Shown in pieces: positions 8,110 through 16,344 of a stretch of DNA of 64,000 nt. Position 1 is the first letter of the stretch, and every line of letters begins with the position of its first letter. Position numbers and translations under genes: made by a program. The stretch is from Phycisphaerae bacterium (lineage in GTDB: Bacteria; Chloroflexota; Anaerolineae; 4572-78; J111): NCBI GenBank assembly GCA_028285035.1, contig JANQQF010000094.1:92251-156250 (forward strand), in the 5' to 3' direction. The notes under the pieces were generated by a model. The model had not been told where the DNA came from. It was given only the letters and a program-made list of their open reading frames with translations, and searched no databases.

Positions 8110-9635
8110 AAATTGCCTTAGCGCAAATAAATACAACGGTCGGTGACCTGGCCGGGAATGTCGAGCAGTGCTTGGACGCAATCAAGGCTGCGCAACGTGA
8201 TACCCCTGACTTGATCGTCTTCCCTGAAATGACGATTCCTGGCTATCCACCCCGTGACATTCTATTCGACTCTAGTTTCGTCGAAGCGGTCGCACAGGCC
8301 ACGCAAGATTTAGCCAACCGGGCTAGCGATGCCCCGCCGATTGTGGTGGGCACACTCTGGTCAGCGGAACAGAGCCAGCCCGATCATCCGGGCTTGTACA
8401 ATGCTGCGGTCTTGCTCGATGGCGGAATGACTAAATTGGTCGCTGCCAAGCGACTGCTTCCGGCCTATGATGTTTTTCACGAACCCCGTTGGTTTATGCC
8501 AGGACCGGCTCTCCCGCCCATTGACATTGCAGGTGAAAAGATCGGTTTTCTGGTGTGCGAGGATTTGTGGGATGAGGGTTATCCTGTGCATCCTGGCGAT
8601 GAGTTGGTCGAGGCTGGGGCCACGCTCCTTGTCTGCATCTCTGCCTCACCGTATCGCCAAACGGCCCTTGAACAGCGGCTGTACCACGCCCGCCGGCAAC
8701 GACGCCCGGTAGTGTATGTGAATCTGTGTGGGGCCACTGACGAGCTAATCTTTGATGGCCGGAGCTTTGTTGTCGATGCCTCAGGGGAATTTATCAGTAA
8801 CCCGCTTGGCTTTGAGCCAACGGTCCACATCATTGATTTAGCACAAAAAATAACAGAAAGCATCGAACCCCGTCCAGTCGTTGAAGATTTATTTGAAGTC
8901 CTTGTCATCGGTATTCGCGACTTTGCTCAAAAAAATCAGCTCAGTCAGGCCTTTCTTGGTCTATCTGGAGGGATTGACTCAGCCTTGGTTGCCGTCCTAG
9001 CTGCTGAGGCGCTTGGCCCTAATGTGACCGCCGTGGCCATCCCCTCCCGTTACAGTGACCCACGTTCGGCTGAAAGCGCCCAAATGCTAGCCCAACAACT
9101 TAACCTTAACTTTGAAATCGTTGAACTAGAAGAGCTACATCAGGCCGCCGAACACACGCTTTCTACTTTACTTGATAGCGGAACTACAGCAGAAAACATT
9201 CAAGCCCGTTTGCGGGGGATGATTCTCATGAGTTTTGTCAATCGGCATCAAGGAATGCTACTCAATACCAGCAACAAAACGGAACTCTCATTGGGCTATG
9301 CCACGTTGTATGGTGATATGGCCGGCACCCTTTGCCCAATCGCTGATTTGACTAAGGGTGATGTTGTTAAGCTCTCCAAGTGGCTACACGAACAAAAAGG
9401 TGTCATCCCACGATATATCCTTGACCGTGCACCTTCTGCTGAACTCAAAGCCGATCAAGTTGACCCATTTGAGTATGATACTGTTGCCCCAGCAATGGAA
9501 AAATTGGTGCAAGCCAATCAGAGCAATGGCCCGCTCCGTCGATCAGAACACAAACGGTGGCAAATGGGGGTCATCTTAAAAGTAAGCGAAAAAGCATTTG
9601 GCACGGGCCGAATGATTCCAATTACGCGGCGGTAG
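8106..9635 (+). CDS. nadE: Glutamine-dependent NAD+ synthetase
   Basis: A two-domain enzyme of 509 residues that amidates nicotinic acid adenine dinucleotide to NAD using ammonia from glutamine. The N-terminal nitrilase-like glutaminase has its catalytic triad visible: E in FPEMTIPGY (about 40), K in AAKRLLPAYDVFHE (about 114) and C in FLVCEDLW (about 150). The C-terminal synthetase has the pyrophosphate loop LSGGIDSAL near residue 285, plus NTSNKTELSLGY and DLTKGDV. The start codon overlaps the stop of the pyruvate-kinase-like gene, suggesting coordinated expression. This is the most certain functional assignment in the 5.5-10 kb group. Confidence 0.95.
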   Translation: MKIALAQINTTVGDLAGNVEQCLDAIKAAQRDTPDLIVFPEMTIPGYPPRDILFDSSFVEAVAQATQDLANRASDAPPIVVGTLWSAEQSQPDHPGLYNAAVLLDGGMTKLVAAKRLLPAYDVFHEPRWFMPGPALPPIDIAGEKIGFLVCEDLWDEGYPVHPGDELVEAGATLLVCISASPYRQTALEQRLYHARRQRRPVVYVNLCGATDELIFDGRSFVVDASGEFISNPLGFEPTVHIIDLAQKITESIEPRPVVEDLFEVLVIGIRDFAQKNQLSQAFLGLSGGIDSALVAVLAAEALGPNVTAVAIPSRYSDPRSAESAQMLAQQLNLNFEIVELEELHQAAEHTLSTLLDSGTTAENIQARLRGMILMSFVNRHQGMLLNTSNKTELSLGYATLYGDMAGTLCPIADLTKGDVVKLSKWLHEQKGVIPRYILDRAPSAELKADQVDPFEYDTVAPAMEKLVQANQSNGPLRRSEHKRWQMGVILKVSEKAFGTGRMIPITRR

Positions 9636-9687
9636 CAATTGAAAGGAGATGAGACCAAACAAAATCGACGAAAAATGTAACACTCAA

Positions 9688-10197
9688 ATGAGCTATTCTC
9701 TATATTTCATAACGGGCGCACCCGGTTCTGGGAAATCCACTACCCTGGAGGCGTTTCTCAGACTGCGCAGCGATTATATTGCCTTTGATATCGATTGGTT
9801 GACTGATGTCAGCTCCGATTTGGCACAAAAAAGTATCTACACCGACCCATCAATTTGGCAACCGTACAGTGCTTTGTGGTTTGAAATCCTGCACGCAATC
9901 TGCAAAAATGGCCGAACCCCTATTTTCTTCACACCAAACGATCCACAAGATATTGAGCGATTCGGGCAACCTGCTTGGTGTCGGGAAATAAAGTGGCTTT
10001 TGTTAGATTGTGATGATAAAACAAGGCGGGTTCGCCTCAGTCAGCGACAAGATTGGACAGAGTTGATGGTTACTGAGGCGACTACAGATGCCCAAGCGTT
10101 GCGTGAGGTCATTTCTACACATCTTGATACGAGTGTTCTAACACCTGATCAAGTTGCGACTAAAATCTTGGCGTGGCTTCAGCAAGAAAAACTCTAA
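9688..10197 (+). CDS. P-loop kinase / small AAA-type NTPase
   Basis: A small P-loop protein, 169 residues from this start, with Walker A TGAPGSGKST close to the N-terminus and an ALWFEILHAICKNG helix typical of small nucleotide- or antibiotic-kinase-like folds. The substrate is unknown. An upstream ATG at 9649 is in frame, but the ribosome-site-like AAAGGAG at 9642-9648 abuts it with no spacing, whereas the ATG at 9688 places the P-loop at the usual distance from the N-terminus. The start is therefore uncertain by 13 codons. It follows nadE by about 50 bp and may share its transcript. Confidence 0.68.
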   Translation: MSYSLYFITGAPGSGKSTTLEAFLRLRSDYIAFDIDWLTDVSSDLAQKSIYTDPSIWQPYSALWFEILHAICKNGRTPIFFTPNDPQDIERFGQPAWCREIKWLLLDCDDKTRRVRLSQRQDWTELMVTEATTDAQALREVISTHLDTSVLTPDQVATKILAWLQQEKL

Positions 10198-10221
10198 ACG
10201 CCTGCTTTGCCAGGCTAAATC

Positions 10222-10302
10222 GTCCACAGATTCATACAGATGGTCACAGGAATGTCTATAAATTTTGATTTTATCTGTGGACATCTGTGTCGATCTGTAG
10301 AT
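10222..10302. repeat. Imperfect long inverted repeat between convergent genes
   Basis: Two 28-bp arms (10222-10249 and 10275-10302) match at about 20 positions when one is reverse complemented. Both contain CACAG and CAGATG blocks. The pair would fold into a long bulged hairpin with a 25-nt loop. It lies between the convergent genes at 9688 and 10335, a usual place for a bidirectional terminator or a REP-like dispersed element. Confidence 0.5.
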
Positions 10303-10334
10303 AAATGAACCTTTCTGCCACTTTCAAACAACTT

Positions 10335-10832
10335 CTAAGTCAACTCAACCCCAATGATTTTAAGCATCAAACGTCCTTCTAGCTCAGCAAAGAGTTGAGT
10401 CGCTTGACTAGCATCGGCAGGAATCAAGCGACTCCGCGTCCAAGCCAGCCAACTATTGCCAATTGCAACAGCATTTTCAGCGTAAGGTTCCCGTCCCCGT
10501 GCAGCCTGCCCCACAATTTCGAACCAAAGCCGAATAATTAAGAGAAACTCTGGATTGTCACTGATGGCCCAGAGCTCCTCAAATAACGTTTCCGCACCCC
10601 GCTGATGCTCACCCAAAATCGCATCTAGCTGCAAGGCAAAGCCTGAGGCCAACGTCTGAAGTACCTCGCCCATTAATTCATCTTTTGTCCCAAAGTAATA
10701 AATCAACATTCGGTCACTCGTGCCGCCCACTGCCGCCAAGCTTCGCAGACCAACATCTGATAACCCATTGGCAACCAAATGTTTGGTAATCGCTTGTATA
10801 ATTTGCTGCTTCTTTCGTGTGACTTTATCCAT
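10335..10832 (-). CDS. TetR-family transcriptional regulator
   Basis: A 165-residue regulator. Its N-terminal helix-turn-helix (about residues 5-50) has the family look: IIQAITKHLVANGL, then LAAVGGTSDRMLIYYFGTKDELM, where the recognition helix ends in the Y-Y/H-F-x-x-K-D-E-L block. The C-terminal part is a ligand-binding helical domain. A longer frame begins at 10877, but the ATG at 10832 has AGAGGAAA 5 bp upstream (plus strand 10838-10845), so I use it. It lies about 96 bp downstream of the ABC exporter on the same strand and probably senses a compound related to that exporter. Confidence 0.85.
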   Translation of the reverse strand: MDKVTRKKQQIIQAITKHLVANGLSDVGLRSLAAVGGTSDRMLIYYFGTKDELMGEVLQTLASGFALQLDAILGEHQRGAETLFEELWAISDNPEFLLIIRLWFEIVGQAARGREPYAENAVAIGNSWLAWTRSRLIPADASQATQLFAELEGRLMLKIIGVELT

Positions 10833-10928
10833 AACACTTTCCTCTGATAAATACGCCTCAAATGTGCGATTGATCAATTATACACAAGCTTGAGGGAGGA
10901 ACAATCCGATCAAAGGTGTAAAAAAATG

Positions 10929-12668
10929 CTACATTTCCAACGGTTGTCTATTGTATAAATGTGCATAAACACCATTCAAAGTCATTAATTCATTATGAGT
11001 CCCTTGCTCAGCAATCCCGCTTTTCGTCAAAACTACAATTCTTTGTGCATTTCTAATCGTCGACAAACGATGTGCTATAACTAGGGTTGTGTGATTATCA
11101 GCGAATGTCTCCAACGCAGATTGTACGGCTGTTTCACTTTGATTATCCAAAGCACTGGTTGCTTCATCAAAAATGATAATTGGCGGATTTTTAAGAAAAA
11201 CCCGCGCGATACTCAACCGTTGCTTTTGTCCGCCTGATAATTTTACACCGCGTTGCCCAATATCCGTGTCATACCCATTAGGTAAGGCTGTAATAAAATT
11301 ATGGGCATTGGCCCGCTTGGCAGCCTCAATAATTTCGATGCGAGTGGCCCCAAATTTACCATAGGCGATATTATCAGCAACGGTTCCAGTAAACAAGTAA
11401 ACATCTTGTTGGACAATACCAACATTTTTTCTTAATGAGCTAAGGCTAACATCTTTCACATTATAACCATCAACAAAGACACCCCCTGAAACAACCTCAT
11501 AAAAGCGCGGGATCAGAGAGCACACCGTTGTTTTACCTACGCCTGATGGTCCAATCAAAGCCACAAATTCTCCCGCCTTTATCGTTAAAGATAAGTTATC
11601 GAGAATATTCTGTTGCTGTTCTTTATATCTAAATGTAACATTCTTAAATTGTATCTCGCCCTGAACACAACAAAGCTCAAATGCATTGGTGACCTCCTGA
11701 ATATCTGGTTGTATTTCAAGCATTTCTATCACCCGATCAAAACCAGTAATACCCTCCTGATAAAGTCGGGCAAAGTTAAGAGAGGTCCGAATGGGTTCAG
11801 TGAGCAGACCAACGTAGAGCAGATAAGTGACCAAATCAGCTAAATCTAGGACACTGTTGACAATATTCACTCCCCCAAAAATGATAATGGCCACAGTAAA
11901 TAGTTGTGTAAAGACCACTACCCCATTATAAAAATAGGTTTCACTCTTATACCCAGCTCGTCTGCTCTCAACAAACCGATTATTTTCAGTAGCAAACTTC
12001 TTCTTTTCCAGATCACCATTGGTAAACGACTTGACCACTCTGATCCCTGCCAGTGTATCTTCAGCTTGTACATTAATATCACCCACGCGATCTTTAGTGG
12101 ATCTAAGGGCAATATTCATCTGTCGGTTGAAGTAAAACGCGTAGATGAGGGTAAAGGGCAAAAAAGCAAAAAGAATCAAGGTCAAGGGTACATTGATCAT
12201 CATCAAAATAATGAAAGTACCAAAAAATTTTATCGTCGTAATGACAATATCTTCAGGGCCGTGATGATATAGTTCGCCCAGAGCAAAGGTATCATTGGTC
12301 ATCCGATTCATTAGCTGCCCTGTTTTTTGTTCATCATAAAAACTAAATGACAGCTTTTCAAAATGCTCAAACAACTCGGCACGTATATCCCGCTCCATCA
12401 AAGTTCCCATCATATGCCCCTGATAATCAACAAACATATTGCAAAGGGTGTGAATGGCAATCAACAGAACCATCATCCCGCCAACAAGGTATATTTGACT
12501 CAAAGCATTTGGTACATTACCAACCAAAATTTCTTTAGTAATGTATCTGGCACACAAGGGCAAGGTCAAAGCGATTATCGAAACAATCAAGGCACAAGCT
12601 AGGTCTGCCAGAAGTAGGCCCAAGTAGGGTTTATAATAGCTGAAAAATTTTTTGTATCTGGAATTCAC
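10929..12668 (-). CDS. ABC exporter half-transporter (fused membrane and ATPase domains)
   Basis: A 579-residue MsbA/LmrA/BmrA-type exporter half that should work as a dimer in the membrane. Residues 15-310 hold six predicted transmembrane helices with the usual QLMNRMTND and DTLAGIRVVKSF coupling segments. The ATPase domain has Walker A GPSGVGKTT (about 374), signature LSGGQKQR (about 476), Walker B IIIFDEATSALD and the H-loop IAHRLST. The substrate is a drug or lipid, not determinable from sequence. The start is a GTG with GGAG 10 bp upstream. A TetR gene follows. The roughly 340-nt leader holds a small ORF and three terminator hairpins, indicating attenuation control. Confidence 0.92.
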   Translation of the reverse strand: MNSRYKKFFSYYKPYLGLLLADLACALIVSIIALTLPLCARYITKEILVGNVPNALSQIYLVGGMMVLLIAIHTLCNMFVDYQGHMMGTLMERDIRAELFEHFEKLSFSFYDEQKTGQLMNRMTNDTFALGELYHHGPEDIVITTIKFFGTFIILMMINVPLTLILFAFLPFTLIYAFYFNRQMNIALRSTKDRVGDINVQAEDTLAGIRVVKSFTNGDLEKKKFATENNRFVESRRAGYKSETYFYNGVVVFTQLFTVAIIIFGGVNIVNSVLDLADLVTYLLYVGLLTEPIRTSLNFARLYQEGITGFDRVIEMLEIQPDIQEVTNAFELCCVQGEIQFKNVTFRYKEQQQNILDNLSLTIKAGEFVALIGPSGVGKTTVCSLIPRFYEVVSGGVFVDGYNVKDVSLSSLRKNVGIVQQDVYLFTGTVADNIAYGKFGATRIEIIEAAKRANAHNFITALPNGYDTDIGQRGVKLSGGQKQRLSIARVFLKNPPIIIFDEATSALDNQSETAVQSALETFADNHTTLVIAHRLSTIRNAQRIVVLTKSGIAEQGTHNELMTLNGVYAHLYNRQPLEM

Positions 12669-12697
12669 TGATCATATTCTCCAATTGATAAGAAAAA

Positions 12698-12731
12698 AAA
12701 CGGCCACGGATTTGCAACCCCGTGGCCGTTT
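12698..12731 (-). terminator. Third leader terminator of the ABC exporter operon
   Basis: Arms AAACGGCCACGG (12698-12709) and CCGTGGCCGTTT (12720-12731) form a perfect 12-bp GC-rich stem with a 10-nt loop. Read on the minus strand it is followed by eight Ts (plus-strand A run at 12693-12700, partly within the stem). This is an intrinsic terminator placed about 30 nt before the exporter start codon, inside its own leader. Confidence 0.85.
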
Positions 12732-12750
12732 ATGGATAGAAAAAGAAAAA

Positions 12751-12776
12751 TCACGGGCAACTGGCCTATCCCGTGA
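12751..12776 (-). terminator. Second leader terminator of the ABC exporter operon
   Basis: Stem arms TCACGGG (12751-12757) and CCCGTGA (12770-12776) with a 12-nt loop. On the minus strand the stem is followed by TTTTTCTTTT, so it has intrinsic-terminator form. Confidence 0.75.
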
Positions 12777-12833
12777 CCTAATGATTATTGTTTCAGAGAG
12801 ATATAATGCCTATGTTCTTAAAGAAACAAAAAA

Positions 12834-12857
12834 TCACAGGGTAAACTGCACCTGTGA
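12834..12857 (-). terminator. First leader terminator of the ABC exporter operon
   Basis: Stem arms TCACAGG (12834-12840) and CCTGTGA (12851-12857) with a 10-nt loop. On the minus strand it is followed by six Ts. The 8-nt TCACAGGG of the transcript at 12941-12934, inside the leader ORF, is exactly complementary to the 3' arm CCCTGTGA of this hairpin, so a competing antiterminator pairing is possible. Confidence 0.72.
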
Positions 12858-12887
12858 CTTGTCTCTCTAACACAAGAATATCTTACG

Positions 12888-12968
12888 CTATACACTCGCC
12901 AGCGGAGGTATGCCGAGACAACAGGTTATGATGCCCTGTGAATGGGATAGGGTATTTAACGTTGCCAC
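12888..12968 (-). CDS. Putative 26-codon leader peptide of the ABC exporter operon
   Basis: A GTG start at 12968 is preceded by GAAAGGAGG (plus strand 12976-12984), the strongest ribosome-binding site I saw in the window, at 7-bp spacing. The ORF encodes 26 residues beginning V/M-ATLNTLSHSQGIIT and ending GIPPLASV, then TAG at 12888. It lies between the promoter at 13017-13044 and the three terminators. Position and size fit a translation-sensing leader peptide, as in the BmrB leader that controls bmrCD in Bacillus subtilis. Caution: part of the coding sequence (ACAGG...CCTGT, and CTCGGCAT) resembles the REP-like repeat at 36996, so it could be a repeat copy that happens to be open. Confidence 0.55.
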   Translation of the reverse strand: MATLNTLSHSQGIITCCLGIPPLASV

Positions 12969-13016
12969 GAACAAACCTCCTTTCTATAAGTAATGAAATT
13001 TAAATTACAATCAACA

Positions 13017-13044
13017 ACTATAATGACTTTATTTTTGTTGTCAA
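13017..13044 (-). promoter_or_regulatory. Sigma70-type promoter of the ABC exporter leader
   Basis: On the minus strand TTGACA (plus 13039-13044) and TATAGT (plus 13017-13022) are separated by 16 bp. The predicted transcription start near 13010 gives a leader of about 340 nt before the exporter GTG at 12668, containing the small ORF and all three hairpins. Confidence 0.6.
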
Positions 13045-13161
13045 AAAACAGTCAAAGTTTAGTCAGGCTTGATACATCTGTGTTTGTTATGATTAATTCA
13101 CTATATCAGATAGCTTTAAATTACCCTCATTTGTTTAGAAAAAAGAAGCTAATTACAATAA

Positions 13162-13512
13162 ATGGAGCAAAAGGTGCCAGATGAAAAGAATGTGGATGTA
13201 GCTTATCAGATTGAGACACCTAATCAGCGGGCCAAGCGGTTAGGTTGTTATTGTGGCTTATGGTCAAAAAATCCAGGCACTTACACCAAACAAGGTATTC
13301 CTCAGGGATTCTGTGGTTTTTGCGACATTTGTGGTAAACCCGGTCATATTCGCCATTTTCCTGGGAGCGCCCCGTTCACTGCCTGTTGGTGCGAAACGCA
13401 TTATGTACGAGCCGCCTGGCTCCATCCACGTGGCGCATATGGGTGCTTAACTTACGGTGGCCTGATGGTCATGATTGCCAGTACAACTTTTTTAATTTGG
13501 GTATTGTTCTAG
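13162..13512 (+). CDS. Small cysteine-rich protein with C-terminal membrane segment, unknown function
   Basis: A 116-residue protein. Its middle contains paired cysteines and histidines: GCYCGLW, GFCGFCDICGKPGHIRHF and CWCETHY. These fit one or two zinc-binding sites. The last 20 residues (LMVMIASTTFLIWVLF) are hydrophobic and may anchor it in the membrane. No family is recognised. No good ribosome site precedes the ATG, so the start could be a few codons off. It ends 9 bp before the next gene and probably shares its transcript. Confidence 0.6.
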   Translation: MEQKVPDEKNVDVAYQIETPNQRAKRLGCYCGLWSKNPGTYTKQGIPQGFCGFCDICGKPGHIRHFPGSAPFTACWCETHYVRAAWLHPRGAYGCLTYGGLMVMIASTTFLIWVLF

Positions 13513-13521
13513 AGGTGAACA

Positions 13522-13842
13522 ATGATTAAACGAATATGGCGGGGGTGGACCACGCCGGAAAATGCAGATGCGTATCAAACGCTCCTTCACAATGAGGTAT
13601 TTCCCGGCATCGAAGCCAAGCAGATACCCGGCTATCGAAGCATTGAGCTACTTCGCCGCGAGTTAGATGATGAGGTTGAGTTTGTTACGATTATGACTTT
13701 TGATTCGCTACAAAATGTCATCGATTTTCAAGGTGAGGATTACGCCCGCAGCTATGTGCCTGAGGCAGCCCAAAAGGTGCTAAAGCGTTGGGATCAAACG
13801 GCGGCTCATTTTGAGATGGTCGAACGTAGAGAGTATTCCTAA
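13522..13842 (+). CDS. Antibiotic-biosynthesis-monooxygenase-like (ABM fold) protein
   Basis: A 106-residue single-domain protein. The pattern IKRIWRGWTTPENADAYQTLLHNEVFPGI at the start, GYRSIELLRRE in the middle, and EFVTIMTFDSLQNVIDFQGEDYARSYVPEAAQKVL near the end is typical of dimeric alpha+beta barrel ABM-type proteins. Members include small oxygenases and heme-degrading proteins, but many have no known substrate. AGAGGTGAACA precedes the ATG. A bidirectional terminator follows directly. Confidence 0.75.
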   Translation: MIKRIWRGWTTPENADAYQTLLHNEVFPGIEAKQIPGYRSIELLRRELDDEVEFVTIMTFDSLQNVIDFQGEDYARSYVPEAAQKVLKRWDQTAAHFEMVERREYS

Positions 13843-13890
13843 ACAAAAAAAGAGTATCCACCATAAAAGGTAGATGCTCTTTTTTTGTTT
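13841..13890. terminator. Bidirectional intrinsic terminator between convergent genes
   Basis: Arms AAACAAAAAAAGAGTATC and its near-complement ending in CTCTTTTTTTGTTT flank a small loop. Both strands place a T run after the stem, serving the ABM gene on the plus strand and the YHYH lipoprotein on the minus strand. The stem has two mismatches. Confidence 0.8.
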
Positions 13891-13896
13891 AGCTCA

Positions 13897-15888
13897 CTAA
13901 TTCCCAGGTCCAGCTATGGTCACTCGACAGAGCACAGTATTATCTGTTTCCAAATCCGGTCCCCAAATGATTTGGGCACTGGGGCCCCAACTGATCTGGT
14001 CATAACCATCTTTGGGCTTGACTGCATCCGCTGAATGAACTGTGGTGGCGGTCCAGCCACTATCATCAAAATTGATCGCTTTCCAGCCCGCCGGCTCACC
14101 CAAATCCGTGAATTGACAGGCACCAGAACCAGCTACAGGGTTGGCCTCTGAAGCGCAAGATTTATCCAACGGGGCCTCGTGGATGACCGTACAGGCCCAC
14201 GTTGCGTCTGAAGCAGCCACGACATTGCCAGAGCCTGTATCGGTTAGTTGCATAATAAAGCCCCCATCACCCATCTGCTGATTATTGGCCCCGATATACT
14301 CCAAACCAGTATCGTTTTCCTTGTAATCTTTGAGGATAAAATTTAAGTTGAGCGGATAATCGGCGTTAAAGGTGACCGTCTCGGCATTGAAGGAACGCTC
14401 GGTATTGATTGAGACCGAGTCCTCAACAATCAGGGTATCGCCGAGATAGGCGGCAAACCAGTTGTCCGCCCAAGCTTCCAGCTTGAAGGAATTCGCGCCA
14501 CTGGTATTACTGCTGGCGGTTTGATTATTTGTGCCACCATCATCATTGCCTGACAGCTGCTCCTCAGTGGTACGAGTGCTTTCAAGTGCCGCCTCAAGCG
14601 CTTCCACAGTAATTCCCAAGGTTTCGGCAGCTACTTTAAAATCGTGAGGCGGCTGCCCCATTGCGTTCTTCAAAGCCTTCTCGCTGATACCCAACTTTTC
14701 GGCTGCCGCTTTAAAGTCGAACCGACCAGCAGGTTTGTCACCATTATTTGCAGCCGGTGCGTCATCTTCCCCTTGAGGTACGTCTCCACCCTGCCCATTC
14801 GTGGTTGCAGGCACGCTAGCCTCAATCATATTACCACAGAAGGATCGGGTTTGGCCGTCAGAAAACTCAAGCACTCGACAGTCATTTTCATCAATATAAA
14901 AGTCGGTAATAGAGCCATTGGGTTGATTTTGATTTGGTACAGCCTCGGCTCCAACAGATCTGGGTTGACCCTCAAGATCGAATTCACCAATCAAACAGTT
15001 GGTAATGTAAGGGAATTCTTCGGTCACAGCGTAGTGATACGTCCCGTCTGGAGAAACATAGCCCCCACAATCAAAGGCGGGCTGGGAGCCTTCCAGTGGA
15101 TCTTGATAGACCAAAATGCCATCCAGCATAATCCCGGCCACGGCACCTTCGCCGATTGTATCCAGCAAACATCCTGGGGCATCGGTCAACTGGTGATAGT
15201 GGTAATCGTTGCCACGCCCGGTATGACCACCACAGATATCCATTTCACCTGCTGCAACAGGGTCACGCATACACTCACCATTGCCTAATTCGATAATACA
15301 ATTCTCACCCCCTGATCGACCTGGCGCTTGGGGCAAGAAAATCGCCACACCATTGACCGCAACACCTGCTGCATTGCGTACGGCAGTGGCTGGGGTGATG
15401 GTAACATTCGGTGAAAGGTGAATGTGATAAGCATTTTCGCCAGTGTAGGGTTGCTCAACGGGGAACTGACCATTCCAGCCCCCAGCCTGAATGCCCACCA
15501 TCATAACGTGTTCAGGAATACTGTTCGTCTCGACAATGAGGGTATCCTCAGTACAGGTCACCAAGGTATTACCAATAAATGAATCGCAAATATCAACAGG
15601 AACCGAAGCTACCTGTCCACCTGCGGATTCAGCCACTAGATTAATTTGACTACCATCTTGGGAAGCCTCATCATGCGAATGGTCATCGTCATGTGAATGA
15701 TCACTATCCTCGTCGTGCGAATGATCACTACCCTCAGCATCATTAACGACCGCACTGGATTCAACAGCTACTGTGGTTATTGGCTCAGCCTCAGTTTGTG
15801 CCTCTGGTACGGCTGGTCTTGGTGGGGGTTCAGGTTGACAGGCCACAGCCAAAAATATTACAATCAATAAAATTATTTTGTTTCTCAT
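13897..15888 (-). CDS. YHYH-domain lipoprotein with histidine/aspartate-rich N-terminus
   Basis: A 663-residue exported lipoprotein: signal peptide with lipobox AVAC, predicted lipidated cysteine at 17. Residues about 55-75 are a low-complexity DHSHD-type repeat able to bind divalent metals. A YHYH domain follows, with GRGNDYHYHQL near residue 230 and a second histidine block YVSPDGTYHYAVT. After a Pro/Asn-rich linker come two copies of a short helical motif (FKAAAEKLGISEKAL and FKVAAETLGITVEAL). The C-terminal region is beta-rich and cysteine-containing, with no family I can name. The function of YHYH proteins is unknown; metal or copper handling is a guess from the histidines. Confidence 0.82.
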   Translation of the reverse strand: MRNKIILLIVIFLAVACQPEPPPRPAVPEAQTEAEPITTVAVESSAVVNDAEGSDHSHDEDSDHSHDDDHSHDEASQDGSQINLVAESAGGQVASVPVDICDSFIGNTLVTCTEDTLIVETNSIPEHVMMVGIQAGGWNGQFPVEQPYTGENAYHIHLSPNVTITPATAVRNAAGVAVNGVAIFLPQAPGRSGGENCIIELGNGECMRDPVAAGEMDICGGHTGRGNDYHYHQLTDAPGCLLDTIGEGAVAGIMLDGILVYQDPLEGSQPAFDCGGYVSPDGTYHYAVTEEFPYITNCLIGEFDLEGQPRSVGAEAVPNQNQPNGSITDFYIDENDCRVLEFSDGQTRSFCGNMIEASVPATTNGQGGDVPQGEDDAPAANNGDKPAGRFDFKAAAEKLGISEKALKNAMGQPPHDFKVAAETLGITVEALEAALESTRTTEEQLSGNDDGGTNNQTASSNTSGANSFKLEAWADNWFAAYLGDTLIVEDSVSINTERSFNAETVTFNADYPLNLNFILKDYKENDTGLEYIGANNQQMGDGGFIMQLTDTGSGNVVAASDATWACTVIHEAPLDKSCASEANPVAGSGACQFTDLGEPAGWKAINFDDSGWTATTVHSADAVKPKDGYDQISWGPSAQIIWGPDLETDNTVLCRVTIAGPGN

Positions 15889-16119
15889 ATATCACTCCTT
15901 GTTCAAGTTTTGGTTTAGTCGATGGTCAACTCTAGGTTCTAATATTTCAAATATAACGCCGTCACAGCATAACATAGGTGAAAACCGGGTAATATAGTTC
16001 AAATGGATTATCTTTTTTAACGTTCGCCGGCATGTATTGTTGATGGAATCATACGAAAATGTGAATGATGAGACAAAGTGGCTTAAGGGATGTATAGAAA
16101 CACCACGAGGGGGCGAGTA

Positions 16120-16329
16120 GTGACCGAACAAGAGATTATTGACACGATAGAAGTCAGATGCCAAGAAGCAATCGATGACGTCTTTAATTATGGCAATGGA
16201 CAAAGTCACGTCTTTCAGGAGGTTGTCCAGATTATAGATGAGACAATTGAAGCGTACCCTAATTTGTTCACACAAGCCCAGTGGAGGTCGCTACAAACAT
16301 TGCTTTTAGAAAAATTCAATTTAGGTTAA
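16120..16329 (+). CDS. Small acidic helical protein, unknown function
   Basis: Sixty-nine residues from a GTG start at 16120 with GAGGG 8 bp upstream. An ATG at 16090 is in frame, but its AAGGG abuts the codon. The protein reads as two or three amphipathic helices (IDTIEVRCQEAIDDVF, EVVQIIDETIEAY, QWRSLQTLLLEKF). No family is recognised. It ends 15 bp before the pentapeptide-repeat gene and is probably co-transcribed. A longer minus-strand frame over the same bases has no protein-like features. Confidence 0.5.
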   Translation: MTEQEIIDTIEVRCQEAIDDVFNYGNGQSHVFQEVVQIIDETIEAYPNLFTQAQWRSLQTLLLEKFNLG

Positions 16330-16344
16330 CAAGGGTTCACTAAA

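Noticed and set aside
9649..9687. Upstream start of the P-loop kinase
   Set aside because: AAAGGAG abuts this ATG with no spacing, and the extra 13 residues are unlike the family start; kept only as an alternative.
12652..12870. 72-codon plus-strand ORF across the exporter leader
   Set aside because: It reads through three hairpins with T runs on the other strand and has no protein-like features.
12993..13184. 63-codon plus-strand ORF over the exporter promoter
   Set aside because: AT-rich chance frame covering the -10/-35 boxes; no ribosome site.
14644..15288. 214-codon plus-strand ORF antisense to the YHYH lipoprotein
   Set aside because: No domain, and it lies opposite conserved YHYH motifs.
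15892..16275. 127-codon minus-strand ORF
   Set aside because: It overlaps the better supported plus-strand small gene at 16120 and shows no domain or ribosome site.
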